From: JANOMH01 sp031422295
GTDB taxonomy: Bacteria; Pseudomonadota; Alphaproteobacteria; Rhodobacterales; Rhodobacteraceae
DNA: 64,000 nt
Direction: 5' to 3'
Assembly: GCA_031422295.1 (NCBI GenBank)
Contig: JANOQM010000030.1
Location: 124,001-188,000, forward strand
Both the position numbers and the translations under genes were made by a program. Numbering within the stretch: the first letter of the stretch is position 1; each line of letters starts with the position of its first letter. The notes below the pieces were generated by a model that did no database searches, had not been told where the DNA came from, and was given only the letters and a program-made list of their open reading frames with translations. Positions 8,397 to 16,099 of the stretch are shown piece by piece.

Positions 8397-9334
8397 TCTG
8401 GATTCCTGTGCTGTTGGCCGCCGGGGTGGCGCTGTGGCTCTGGGGCTTTGGCGGGGCCAACTGGGTGGCGCGGGTTGCGGCTGACCAGCAACATGCAGTG
8501 CAGAACGCCATGGCAGGTGCGCTCCGCCGCTTGAAATCCGGCGATATGGCCGCTTTGGGCGCGCTCTGGGCCTTGTGCTTTTCCTACGGATTTTTCCATG
8601 CGGCGGGGCCGGGCCATGGCAAGATGGTGATCGGCGGCTATGGGCTGGGGCGCCGGGTGCCGATGGGCAGGCTGGCCGCTTTGGCCGTGGCATCAAGTCT
8701 GGCGCAGGCCGCGACCGCAGTTGTGCTGGTATACGCAGGGTTGCTGATTTTGGGCTGGACCCGCGACCAGATGCAGGGGCTGGCCGACCAGACCTTAAAC
8801 CAGATCAGCACGCTGGCCATCGCCGCGATCGGCGCATGGCTGCTATGGCGCGGATTGCGGGGCTTGTGGCGGATGCGGCCGCAATCCGGGCCTCAATCCG
8901 GGTCCCAACCGGAATTGCCGCAGGTTGCAGACCTCAGCGGCCTTGGTCAGCCGCTGCCGCATGTGCATGACGCCAATTGCGGCCATGTGCATGGCCCGAC
9001 ACTGGAACAGGCGGCACAGGTCCGGTCCCTGCGCGATGCAGCCGTGGTGATCGGTGCCATTGCCTTGCGGCCCTGCACCGGGGCGCTGTTCCTGCTGATC
9101 CTGACATGGCAACTGGGCAGCCCATGGGCCGGGATCGTCGGGGCTTTTGTCATGGGGCTGGGGACAGCCAGCATCACCCTGCTGGTCGCCGTCGCCTCGG
9201 TGTCATTGCGCGAAAGTGCGCTGGCCCAGGTCGCAGGCGGCCCCGCAATGGCGCGGACGCTGGCGGTGATCGAGGCGCTGGCGGGGGGGCTGGTGCTGGC
9301 GCTCGCCCTGCAATTGCTGTTGCGGTCGGTCTGA
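8384..9334 (+). CDS. Nickel/cobalt transporter, NicO (RcnA-like) family
   Basis: A 316-residue polytopic inner-membrane protein. It carries FHAAGPGHGK (71-80), the HxxxGPGHGK-type signature of the RcnA/NicO exporters, plus the second motif IALRPCTGALF. A cytosolic His-rich loop (LPHVHDANCGHVHGP, about residues 195-208) probably binds metal. Six or more membrane segments are visible. It overlaps the DUF1007 gene, a conserved pairing. The family moves Ni2+/Co2+, mostly as efflux; the direction here is inferred from the RcnA-like motifs. Confidence 0.88.
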   Translation: MRRLIWIPVLLAAGVALWLWGFGGANWVARVAADQQHAVQNAMAGALRRLKSGDMAALGALWALCFSYGFFHAAGPGHGKMVIGGYGLGRRVPMGRLAALAVASSLAQAATAVVLVYAGLLILGWTRDQMQGLADQTLNQISTLAIAAIGAWLLWRGLRGLWRMRPQSGPQSGSQPELPQVADLSGLGQPLPHVHDANCGHVHGPTLEQAAQVRSLRDAAVVIGAIALRPCTGALFLLILTWQLGSPWAGIVGAFVMGLGTASITLLVAVASVSLRESALAQVAGGPAMARTLAVIEALAGGLVLALALQLLLRSV

Positions 9335-9373
9335 GACTGGACAGTTGTCGGTCAAGGGCATAAGTCCAGCCCT

Positions 9374-10762
9374 ATGCAACCTCAATCACTGACATATGCC
9401 GGGCATTTGCGTGCCCTTCTGGTCCTTGGTCTGCCGATTGTCGGCAGCCAGCTGGCCCAGATGTCGTTGCACACCACCGATGTGGTGATGATGGGCTGGT
9501 ATGGGGTCGAACCTTTGGCCGCCCTCGTTCTGGGCACCAGCGTGTGGTTTTTGCTGTTCATTTTCGGCACCGGCTTTGGCACTGCAGTATTGCCGATGGT
9601 GGCCTCAGCCTCGGCCAATGGTGGCGATGTCGAGGTGCGGCGGGTGACGCGCATGGCGCTGTGGCTATCGTTTATCTGGGCCACGCTGACGCTTGCGCCA
9701 ATGTGGTGGTCAGAATCGCTGCTGTTGGCCATCGGGCAGAAACCGCAGATTGCGGCCATGGCGCAGGATTTTCTGCGGATCGCCGGGTTTGGGATGTATC
9801 CCGCGCTGGCGGTTGTTACCCTGCGCAGCTTTCTGGTGGCAATTGAACGGACCCAGGTGATTTTGTGGATCACGATTGCCGGGTTGTTCGTCAATGCAGC
9901 GCTGGTATGGGCTTTGGTCTTTGGGCATTGGGGGATGCCCGAACTGGGGGTGCGCGGTGCTGCGATATCGTCGCTCCTGACCCAAATGCTGACCATGCTG
10001 GCAACAATAGCCTATGCTGGCTGGTTCGGGCCTTTGCGCCGGTTTCAGCTGTTCATCCGGTTCTGGAAACCGGACTGGACCGCCTTTGACCGGGTCTATC
10101 AACTGGGCTGGCCGATCGGGCTGACGGCATTGTTCGAGGCAGGTCTGTTCATTGCGGCGGCCATCATGATGGGCTGGATCGGGGCCTTGCCGCTGGCCGC
10201 ACATGGCATTGCAATGCAGGCGGCTGCGATCAGTTTCATGATCCATCTGGGGCTGTCACAGGCGCTGACCGTGCGAACCGGGCAAGCCATGGCCTTGGGC
10301 GACATGACCGGGCTGCGGCACGGGGCATTGGCCGGCATCGGCCTGTCGGTCGGCGTGGCGGTGGTGGCGGTTCTGGCGATGCTGGTGTTCCCGGTGCCAA
10401 TCGTCACGCTGTTTGTATCGAATGATGACCCACAACGGGTGGCGTTGATCGAGGTGGGGGTGCGCCTGCTGGCCATGGCGGCCCTGTTCCATTTCGCCGA
10501 TGCGATGCAGGTCATCGCTTTGGGCCTGCTGCGCGGGGTACAGGATACCAAAACGCCCATGCTGATGGCCTCGGTCAGCTATTGGCTGATCGGCATTCCG
10601 TGCAGTTATGTGCTGGGGATCAGGCTGGGGTATGGTCCCGAAGGCATCTGGGGCGGGCTGGTGGTCGGGCTGGCTGTGGCTGCGGCCTTGCTGATGTGGC
10701 GGTTCTGGGCGCGGTCATTGCACGCGGTCGCGCAGCCAGCGGACCAGCCTCTGGGCGCGTAA
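9374..10762 (+). CDS. MATE family multidrug efflux transporter
   Basis: The 462-residue length is normal for a MATE exporter (NorM/DinF type), with about 12 hydrophobic segments arranged as two six-helix halves. The start MQPQSLTYAGHLRALLVLGLPIVGSQLAQMSLHTTDVVMMG contains the usual first-helix pattern. Such proteins export cationic drugs or metabolites in exchange for Na+ or H+. The 3' end overlaps by 48 bases the convergent phosphotransferase gene at 10715. Substrate unknown. Confidence 0.92.
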   Translation: MQPQSLTYAGHLRALLVLGLPIVGSQLAQMSLHTTDVVMMGWYGVEPLAALVLGTSVWFLLFIFGTGFGTAVLPMVASASANGGDVEVRRVTRMALWLSFIWATLTLAPMWWSESLLLAIGQKPQIAAMAQDFLRIAGFGMYPALAVVTLRSFLVAIERTQVILWITIAGLFVNAALVWALVFGHWGMPELGVRGAAISSLLTQMLTMLATIAYAGWFGPLRRFQLFIRFWKPDWTAFDRVYQLGWPIGLTALFEAGLFIAAAIMMGWIGALPLAAHGIAMQAAAISFMIHLGLSQALTVRTGQAMALGDMTGLRHGALAGIGLSVGVAVVAVLAMLVFPVPIVTLFVSNDDPQRVALIEVGVRLLAMAALFHFADAMQVIALGLLRGVQDTKTPMLMASVSYWLIGIPCSYVLGIRLGYGPEGIWGGLVVGLAVAAALLMWRFWARSLHAVAQPADQPLGA

Positions 10763-11341
10763 TCCGGCGGTCAGCGCGGTGCCGATGATCAAAATGACCA
10801 GCGTCAGGATCAGCAGATGCGGCCAGATGATCCCCAGAACTGCCCCCCCGGTGACCAGCGCCATACGCTGCGGTTTGGCCAAAGGCCCGCCAAAATCGGC
10901 GGCCATCCCCTCGGCCCGGCCCAATTCACGCAGATAGGCGGTCAAAATCGCCAGACTGGCTGCGGCCCAACCATGCGCGGGTGCCCCGGCAGCCAATCCA
11001 AAGCCGACCAGGATCAGACCATCCGCCAACCTGTCGGGGGCCTCATTCCAGAACGGGCCATCCGGGGCCTTTTTGCCGCCCTCAATCGCCACCATCCCAT
11101 CCAGCAGATTGCAGATCAGGCGGAACTGGCAGGCCACAGCGCCAAGGATCAACAGCGCGGCGCGGGGCAGGGCGGGGATATCGGCCGAGGCCCAGAATGC
11201 ACCAAATGCCAAGGCCGCAAACCCGACCGAGGCGATGGAAATCTGGTTCGGCGTAACATCCGTCCGCACCAACCAGCGTGCAGCCCGCCCGGCCCAGCCG
11301 GAATTGCGCGCCGCAATCGGGCGGCGTGAAAAATCGCTCAT
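10715..11341 (-). CDS. CDP-alcohol phosphatidyltransferase family protein with altered active site
   Basis: A 208-residue integral membrane protein translationally coupled to cdsA (ATGA, 11338-11341). The CDP-alcohol signature has exact spacing, D-x2-DG-x2-AR-x8-G-x3-D-x3-D, but three key residues differ: the first Asp is N78, the Arg after Ala is I86 and the third Asp is N99. D81 and D103 remain. In known enzymes the four aspartates hold two metal ions. It may therefore be a specialised or inactive member. Being next to CDP-diacylglycerol synthase still points to phospholipid metabolism. The 3' end overlaps the MATE gene convergently. Confidence 0.8.
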   Translation of the reverse strand: MSDFSRRPIAARNSGWAGRAARWLVRTDVTPNQISIASVGFAALAFGAFWASADIPALPRAALLILGAVACQFRLICNLLDGMVAIEGGKKAPDGPFWNEAPDRLADGLILVGFGLAAGAPAHGWAAASLAILTAYLRELGRAEGMAADFGGPLAKPQRMALVTGGAVLGIIWPHLLILTLVILIIGTALTAGLRAQRLVRWLRDRVQ

Positions 11342-12267
11342 GGCGTCCCCCAGAAAAACCGGGTCAGGTGAAAGAACACCGGGGCGGCAAAGATCACGCT
11401 GTCCAGCCGGTCCAGCACACCGCCATGCCCGGCAATCAGCGCACCCCAATCCTTGATCCCGCGGTCCCGCTTGATCGCCGACATCACCAATCCACCGCAA
11501 AAGCCCAATATGGTTATGGCCAGCGCCATCGCGCCTGATTGCAGCGGGGTGAACGGGGTCATCCACCACAGACCTACCCCCGCCAGTGTGGCCGTGGCGA
11601 CACCGCCGATGAACCCCTCCCATGTCTTGGACGGGGACAGGGCCGGGGCAATCAGGTGGCGGCCCGCCAATTTGCCCCAGACATATTGCATCACATCGGA
11701 AAACTGCACGATGAAGATCAGATAGGCGATCAGCAGGATCGACTGGCCCTGGTACCCCGCAATCTGCAAATACAGCAGGGCGGGCACGTGGCTCAGGGCA
11801 TAAACGCACAGCATGAGGGCCAGATGCAGCCCGGCGATCCGGTTCAGAAACCCGGCCGTTTCGCCCTGCAGGGCCGCCAGAATGGTCAGCGCCAGAAACG
11901 CATAGACCGGGATGAATATCGCATATAGCCCGTACCAATCATCCCAGATCAGCCAGTATTGCACCGGCAGGGCCACAGCCAACGTGGCCAGCTGCGCCAG
12001 CCGGTCAGCACGGGACTGCGCGGTATGGACCAGAAATTCGCGCAACGCCCCGAGTGAGAGAAGGGCGAACAGCCCGATAATCGCCACAGGCCCGGCCCAG
12101 AACGCGACCGATAGCCCGGCCACCATGATCCACCAGGCATTGACCCGGGCGACCAGATTGTCGGTCACGGCACCCGGCTTGTGCCGTTTCAGCCAAAAGC
12201 CCGCTGCCGATCCGGCCAGCAGGATCAGCGTCACCGCGCCAAACAGCCACAGCAAATCAGTGGGCAT
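11338..12267 (-). CDS. cdsA: Phosphatidate cytidylyltransferase (CDP-diacylglycerol synthase)
   Basis: A 309-residue polytopic membrane enzyme that makes CDP-diacylglycerol from CTP and phosphatidic acid, the branch point for phospholipid synthesis. The family signature is clear near the C-terminus: SAIKRDRGIKDWGALIAGHGG followed by LDRLDS, with the conserved K-D, H-G-G and D-R-x-D. SPSKTWEGFIGG is the second conserved block. It overlaps the downstream CDP-alcohol phosphotransferase by ATGA. Many rhodobacteria carry such a second CdsA-type protein beside this phosphotransferase, apart from the dxr/uppS locus; whether this is the only copy cannot be seen here. Confidence 0.9.
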   Translation of the reverse strand: MPTDLLWLFGAVTLILLAGSAAGFWLKRHKPGAVTDNLVARVNAWWIMVAGLSVAFWAGPVAIIGLFALLSLGALREFLVHTAQSRADRLAQLATLAVALPVQYWLIWDDWYGLYAIFIPVYAFLALTILAALQGETAGFLNRIAGLHLALMLCVYALSHVPALLYLQIAGYQGQSILLIAYLIFIVQFSDVMQYVWGKLAGRHLIAPALSPSKTWEGFIGGVATATLAGVGLWWMTPFTPLQSGAMALAITILGFCGGLVMSAIKRDRGIKDWGALIAGHGGVLDRLDSVIFAAPVFFHLTRFFWGTP

Positions 12268-12291
12268 GGGAAACGTCCATTATCAGGCGAT

Positions 12292-12424
12292 GTGGGTTAA
12301 AACCCACCTTACGCAGGTTTGGGATGTAAGGTGGGTCTTGACCCACTGTACCGGCGTCTTGACAGCAATGTGGGTTAAAACCCACCTTACGGGTCCATTC
12401 TATGTAAGGTGGGTCTTGACCCAC
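12292..12424. repeat. Two tandem inverted pairs of the GTAAGGTGGGT palindrome
   Basis: Four copies of a short palindromic element lie at 12292-12312, 12326-12346, 12370-12390 and 12404-12424. Each has a GTGGGT...ACCCAC stem with a 4-base loop (TAAA or CTTG) and a GTAAG/CTTAC extension on one side. Copies 1 and 2, and copies 3 and 4, face each other, and the two pairs repeat with a period of 78 bases. This is the BIME-like arrangement known for REP elements. Both pairs fill the gap between the gene at 12430 and cdsA. Confidence 0.9.
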
Positions 12425-12429
12425 CCGCC

Positions 12430-12843
12430 TCACGCTTCGGCCTTATCATCCAGCAGCCGGTCCGCCTTTTTGCGCACCAGCACTGACCGCAGGTCATGCA
12501 TAGCCAACAACAATGCATCGGTCACATCCTCCAGCTGTGCGTCCGAGGCTTTGGACTGCACCCATTGGGTGGTGATATTCATGTAATCCACCGCGCGGTG
12601 AATATCGTCAATATCGCGGCGGGCCAGCAGGGCGATGCGCTGGATCAGCCAATCCTTGATCCGGACCAGATCAGCTTCGGTCAACACCCGGTCGCCATGC
12701 GGCTTGATCTCGCCATTCCTGACATTGACCAGCGCAATCTGCTCCATCTCAATCCGGCGCTGGCGGTTTTCCGTATCGACGCGAAACACCGCAGCCCCGT
12801 TTTCACGGATGCGAAAGTAATAATCAGGAAGCTCGGCCCCCAT
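12430..12843 (-). CDS. Conserved hypothetical protein, unrecognised
   Basis: A 137-residue soluble protein, not recognised. The N-terminal third (MGAELPDYYFRIRENGAAVFRVDTENRQRR) looks like a beta-rich segment. The remainder is helical and charged (EADLVRIKDWLIQRIALLARRDIDDIHRAVDYMNITTQWVQSKAS) and ends in a Lys/Asp/Ala-rich tail. ATG 12843 shares its base with the stop of the VOC gene upstream (TGATG), so it is co-translated with it. G+C and codon use match the neighbours, which argues for a resident chromosomal gene rather than an acquired one. Confidence 0.7.
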   Translation of the reverse strand: MGAELPDYYFRIRENGAAVFRVDTENRQRRIEMEQIALVNVRNGEIKPHGDRVLTEADLVRIKDWLIQRIALLARRDIDDIHRAVDYMNITTQWVQSKASDAQLEDVTDALLLAMHDLRSVLVRKKADRLLDDKAEA

Positions 12844-13214
12844 CAGGCGGGCCCGTTCTGCAAACAGCGCAGCAGACTGCCATCACAATCTACCAGCGCA
12901 AACATCCGGGGGATGCCGGGGTGTTGTTCCGGTGGGGTCAGGCGTGGGGTTGATCGACAGTCAGTGGGCAGGCCCGCCTGGCCAAAAGCTGTATACAGGC
13001 CATCCAGATCATTCACCCGGATGCAGGCGCTGGACCAACTTGCCAGCGGATCGACATCGGGATGATGGTAGAATTCGATCACCAATGGCCCGCGCGACAA
13101 GATCATCCATTCGTCACTGACGTAATCGGGGACAAATCCCAGCCGCTGATAAAACGCTTCGGTCCGCTGAAAATCTGCTGCTGGCAGGTTGGCCGTGATC
13201 CGATCCGCTGGCAT
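12843..13214 (-). CDS. VOC family (bleomycin-resistance/glyoxalase fold) protein
   Basis: A 123-residue protein with the two beta-alpha-beta-beta-beta repeats of the vicinal-oxygen-chelate fold: LPAADFQRTEAFYQRLGF and the later block IRVNDLDGLYTAFGQAGL. The length and the pattern FYHHPDVDPL are those of the bleomycin-resistance-like group, which bind rather than modify ligands. No metal site can be firmly assigned. The gene overlaps the following hypothetical gene and lies 15 bases from the aminotransferase stop, so the three may be co-transcribed. Confidence 0.8.
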   Translation of the reverse strand: MPADRITANLPAADFQRTEAFYQRLGFVPDYVSDEWMILSRGPLVIEFYHHPDVDPLASWSSACIRVNDLDGLYTAFGQAGLPTDCRSTPRLTPPEQHPGIPRMFALVDCDGSLLRCLQNGPA

Positions 13215-13229
13215 CTGTTGTCCCTTAGC

Positions 13230-14432
13230 CTAGCGCAGCCCGGCGCAAAACGACTGTATCCGGCGGCATGCCTCTTCCAATGCCGCATCCGACGTAGCGT
13301 AGCTGATCCGAAAGTTTGGCGATAGGCCAAAGGCCGCGCCGAACACCACTGCCACGCCGGTTTCATCCAGCAGGGCCGTGGCAAAGACCTCATCATCCGT
13401 GATCAGCGTTCCGGCGGCACTGGTCAGCCCGATGCAGGCTGCGATCGACGGATAGACATAGAACGCGCCCTCGGGCCGGGGGCATCTGATCCCCCGGGCC
13501 TGGTTCAGCATCGACACCACCAGATCGCGGCGGCGCTGGAACAACGCCCGGTTCGGGGCCAGAAAATCCTGCGTGCCGTTCAACGCCTCGACGGCGGCAT
13601 ATTGGCTGACCGAACAGGGGTTGGACGTGGATTGCGACTGCACTTTGCCCATCGCTTTGATCAGCGCGACAGGCCCCGCCGCGTACCCGATGCGCCAGCC
13701 GGTCATCGCATAGGCTTTGGACACGCCATTCACCGTCAGGGTCCGGTCATACAGCTTTGGCTCCACCTGTGCGGGCGTGCAAAAAACGAAATCATCAAAA
13801 ACCAGATGCTCATACATATCGTCGGTCATGCACCAGACATGCGGATGGCGCAGCAACACATCGGTCAGGGCCTTGAGTTCGTCCCACGAATAGCCCGCCC
13901 CGGTGGGGTTGGACGGCGAGTTGAACAGGAACCATTTGGTTTTCGGCGTAATCGCTGCCTCCAGCTGATCAGGCGTAATCTTGAACGCCGCCTCAAACGC
14001 CCCTTCAATCACCACCGGCACGCCGCCAGCCAGCAGGACCATATCGGGGTATGATACCCAATAGGGCGCGGGGATGATTACCTCGTCGCCGGGGTTCAGC
14101 GTGGCCATAAAGGCATTATACAATACCTGCTTGCCGCCGGTGCCGACCGTCACCTGTTCGGGCGTATATGTCAGGCCATTCTCGCGGGCAAACTTGGCGC
14201 AAATCGCGGCCTTCAGTTCCGGGATGCCATCCACGGCGGTATATTTGGTGCGGCCTGCATTGATCGCGGCAATCGCCGCATCCTTGATATTCTGCGGCGT
14301 GTCAAAATCCGGCTCGCCTGCGCCCAGCCCGATAATATCGCGGCCAGCGGCCTTAAGGACCTGCGCTTTGGTCGTCACCGCGATGGTGGGGGATGGTTTG
14401 ACGCGGTCAAGCGTCGCAGAGAGGAAAGGCAT
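13230..14432 (-). CDS. aatA: Aspartate aminotransferase, class I
   Basis: A 400-residue PLP enzyme of the subgroup found in rhizobia and rhodobacteria (AatA), interconverting aspartate and oxaloacetate with glutamate and 2-oxoglutarate. Visible features are GLGAGEPDFDTP near the N-terminus, SNPTG (Asn about 175), the Schiff-base lysine K239 in GVSKAYAMTGWRIGYAAG, and the C-terminal substrate-carboxylate Arg in NFRISYA. ATG 14432 was chosen because MPFLSATLDRVKPSPTIAVT matches the family's usual N-terminus; the frame extends 21 codons upstream without resemblance. Transcribed divergently from sdhE. Confidence 0.9.
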   Translation of the reverse strand: MPFLSATLDRVKPSPTIAVTTKAQVLKAAGRDIIGLGAGEPDFDTPQNIKDAAIAAINAGRTKYTAVDGIPELKAAICAKFARENGLTYTPEQVTVGTGGKQVLYNAFMATLNPGDEVIIPAPYWVSYPDMVLLAGGVPVVIEGAFEAAFKITPDQLEAAITPKTKWFLFNSPSNPTGAGYSWDELKALTDVLLRHPHVWCMTDDMYEHLVFDDFVFCTPAQVEPKLYDRTLTVNGVSKAYAMTGWRIGYAAGPVALIKAMGKVQSQSTSNPCSVSQYAAVEALNGTQDFLAPNRALFQRRRDLVVSMLNQARGIRCPRPEGAFYVYPSIAACIGLTSAAGTLITDDEVFATALLDETGVAVVFGAAFGLSPNFRISYATSDAALEEACRRIQSFCAGLR

Positions 14433-14513
14433 GTGCGGCTCCGGGTGGTCACAAGGGTCTGTGCGTGTCATAGGCAAGCGGACAAAAGCCTTCAAGCGCT
14501 AAGGAATATCCCG

Positions 14514-14789
14514 ATGGTTGCCGAATCCCCTGAACACCGGATCAAACGGCTGCTGATGCGGTCAATGCGGCGCGGGATCAAAGAAATGGACCTGATCCTG
14601 CATGGCTTTGCCACAGCGCAACTGGCGGGTATGGATGGGGCGTCGCTGGCGCTGTATGATGACCTGCTCGAAGAAAACGACCATGACATCTACGCCTGGA
14701 TCAACGGGCAAATGCCAGCGCCTGCGGTCTATGCCGGGCTGATCAGCCAGATCGCTGCCGGGGCGCAGGGCGTCGTGCGGCCACGCTGA
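14514..14789 (+). CDS. sdhE: FAD assembly factor SdhE (succinate dehydrogenase assembly factor 2)
   Basis: A 91-residue protein that helps attach FAD covalently to the SdhA flavoprotein of succinate dehydrogenase. The signature is intact: RIKRLLMRSMRRGIKEMD contains the conserved RGxxE/D surface motif, followed by LYDDLLEENDHDIYAWI. ATG 14514 has AAGGA nine bases upstream and gives the standard length. The longer frame upstream overlaps the divergent aminotransferase leader and is not supported. Confidence 0.92.
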   Translation: MVAESPEHRIKRLLMRSMRRGIKEMDLILHGFATAQLAGMDGASLALYDDLLEENDHDIYAWINGQMPAPAVYAGLISQIAAGAQGVVRPR

Positions 14790-14914
14790 TGCGGGGGCCG
14801 TTATCCGGGCCAAAAAACATGTTTCAAGTTTTTGCGGCATTTTTCGCGACTTAACGGATTGTTGGGCATTTTGCTCCAAAGTCCGCGTCGGGCAGTAATG
14901 ACGGAGACAAGTGC

Positions 14915-15424
14915 ATGAGCGTTCATCCAAATCTGGAAGGGCCCCGATCCATGGGCCAGCGCGCCGGGTTCATGAGCAGTTACCTTGACGCATTGACGCT
15001 GGTGGAACGGCTTCACCGGCTGTTGCTGGATGTGGTCAAGGACGAGTTTGAACGGGTCGGTGTGTTGGAAATCAACGCCGTTCAAGCGCTGCTGTTGTTC
15101 AATATCGGCGAACACGAGGTAACTGCGGGCGAATTGAAAACCCGCGGCTATTATCAGGGCAGCAATGTCAGCTATAACCTGAAAAAACTGGTGGAAATGG
15201 GCTTTATGCACCACCAGCGCTGCGAGATTGACCGCCGGTCGGTGCGGGTGCGGCTGACCGAAAAGGGGCGGCGCATTCGGGAAATCGTGGCAAAACTCTT
15301 TGCCGCCCATGCCGAAGGGCTCGAGGCGCGGGGCGTGCTGGATCATGCAGGAATAGAAGAGATCAGCGCATCATTGCGCCGGGTCGAACGCTATTGGACC
15401 GATCAGATCCGGTATATTTACTAA
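14915..15424 (+). CDS. ldtR: MarR-type winged-helix regulator, LdtR-like
   Basis: A 169-residue winged-helix protein. The recognition region is ELKTRGYYQGSNVSYNLKKLVEMGF and the wing DRRSVRVRLTEKGRRI. The core (SSYLDALTLVERLHRLLLDVVKDEFE) closely resembles LdtR of Liberibacter and its rhizobial relatives, which control L,D-transpeptidase and stress genes; this identity is from memory of the family. ATG 14915 follows an ACGGAGAC site. A strong terminator follows directly, so the gene is monocistronic. No L,D-transpeptidase gene is in the window. Confidence 0.75.
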   Translation: MSVHPNLEGPRSMGQRAGFMSSYLDALTLVERLHRLLLDVVKDEFERVGVLEINAVQALLLFNIGEHEVTAGELKTRGYYQGSNVSYNLKKLVEMGFMHHQRCEIDRRSVRVRLTEKGRRIREIVAKLFAAHAEGLEARGVLDHAGIEEISASLRRVERYWTDQIRYIY

Positions 15425-15459
15425 CACGATCGGTCTGACATACAGGCAATGAGCTGACA

Positions 15460-15489
15460 AAGGGCGGGGCACAAGACCCCGCCCTTTTC
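15460..15489 (+). terminator. Rho-independent terminator after the LdtR-like gene
   Basis: A GGGCGGGG / CCCCGCCC stem with the 6-base loop CACAAG, flanked by AA on the left and TTTT on the right, lies 36 bases after the regulator stop. It could act in both directions because the left flank is A-rich, but the gene on the other side starts well away at 16038. Confidence 0.85.
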
Positions 15490-15542
15490 AATGGTAACAA
15501 CACCTGGTCCTGCACCGGTGTCTTTGATTCGATTGCCGGAGC

Positions 15543-15574
15543 CTCCGGCGGGGATATTTAAGGAACAAAAGAAA
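15543..15574 (+). repeat. GGATATTT...AAAAGAA intergenic element, copy 1
   Basis: The element begins with CCTCCGGCGG, continues with GGATATTTAAGG and ends ACAAAAGAA. Related copies lie at about 29101-29165, 39326-39353, 45114-45145 and 55096-55126, all intergenic. It sits between the terminator of the regulator and the 3' end of gloA. Function unknown. Confidence 0.75.
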
Positions 15575-15609
15575 TGGGCAGGGGTAGAAAGGTGGATTGC
15601 GGATTTGGC

Positions 15610-16038
15610 CTACCAATGCCCGGTATTACCCATGCTGGCCCAAGGCTCGGCAGGCGGCAAACGATCGCCCGCCTGCAGCAATTCAATCGACACATTGTCG
15701 GGTGAGCGGACAAAGGCCATATGACCATCGCGCGGCGGGCGGTTGATCAGTACCCCATTGGCCGCCAGATGGGCGCACATGTCGTAAATATTATCAACAG
15801 CATAGGCCAGATGACCAAAGTGGCGGCCATCGCTGGGCAACCCGTCATCGCCATCCCAATTGAACGTCAACTCCACCGGGCAGTCCGGTTGCGACGGGTC
15901 GGCCATGAACACCAGCGTGAACCGACCGCCGTCATTGCTAATGCGCCGGGTCTCGACCAGACCCAAAAGCGCATAAAATGCCATGGATTTTTCCAGATTT
16001 TTGACCCGGACCATGGTGTGCAGATAGGTTGTCGGCAT
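15610..16038 (-). CDS. gloA: Lactoylglutathione lyase (glyoxalase I)
   Basis: A 142-residue VOC enzyme that isomerises the methylglyoxal-glutathione hemithioacetal to S-lactoylglutathione. The four metal ligands of the bacterial Ni-type enzyme are visible in order: His in MPTTYLHTMVRV, Glu in CPVELTFNW, His in HFGHLAYAV and Glu in VSIELLQ. The C-terminus (DRLPPAEPWASMGNTGHW) is the tail usual in rhodobacterial GloA. ATG 16038 gives the normal length. It stands alone between two convergently placed or separated units. Confidence 0.9.
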   Translation of the reverse strand: MPTTYLHTMVRVKNLEKSMAFYALLGLVETRRISNDGGRFTLVFMADPSQPDCPVELTFNWDGDDGLPSDGRHFGHLAYAVDNIYDMCAHLAANGVLINRPPRDGHMAFVRSPDNVSIELLQAGDRLPPAEPWASMGNTGHW

Positions 16039-16099
16039 GGGGTGGCTCCTGATGGGGGTTTCACGCCAACCTAGCAGGGCTGCGGACCGGGTGCAGCCG

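Noticed and set aside
12292..12424. Evenly spaced palindromes that look like a short CRISPR array
   Set aside because: Repeats alternate in orientation, spacers are repeated with the 78-base unit, and no cas genes are near.
11912..12586. 224-codon plus-strand frame through the cdsA 5' end and the palindromes
   Set aside because: It translates repeats and antisense cdsA; no protein features or ribosome site.
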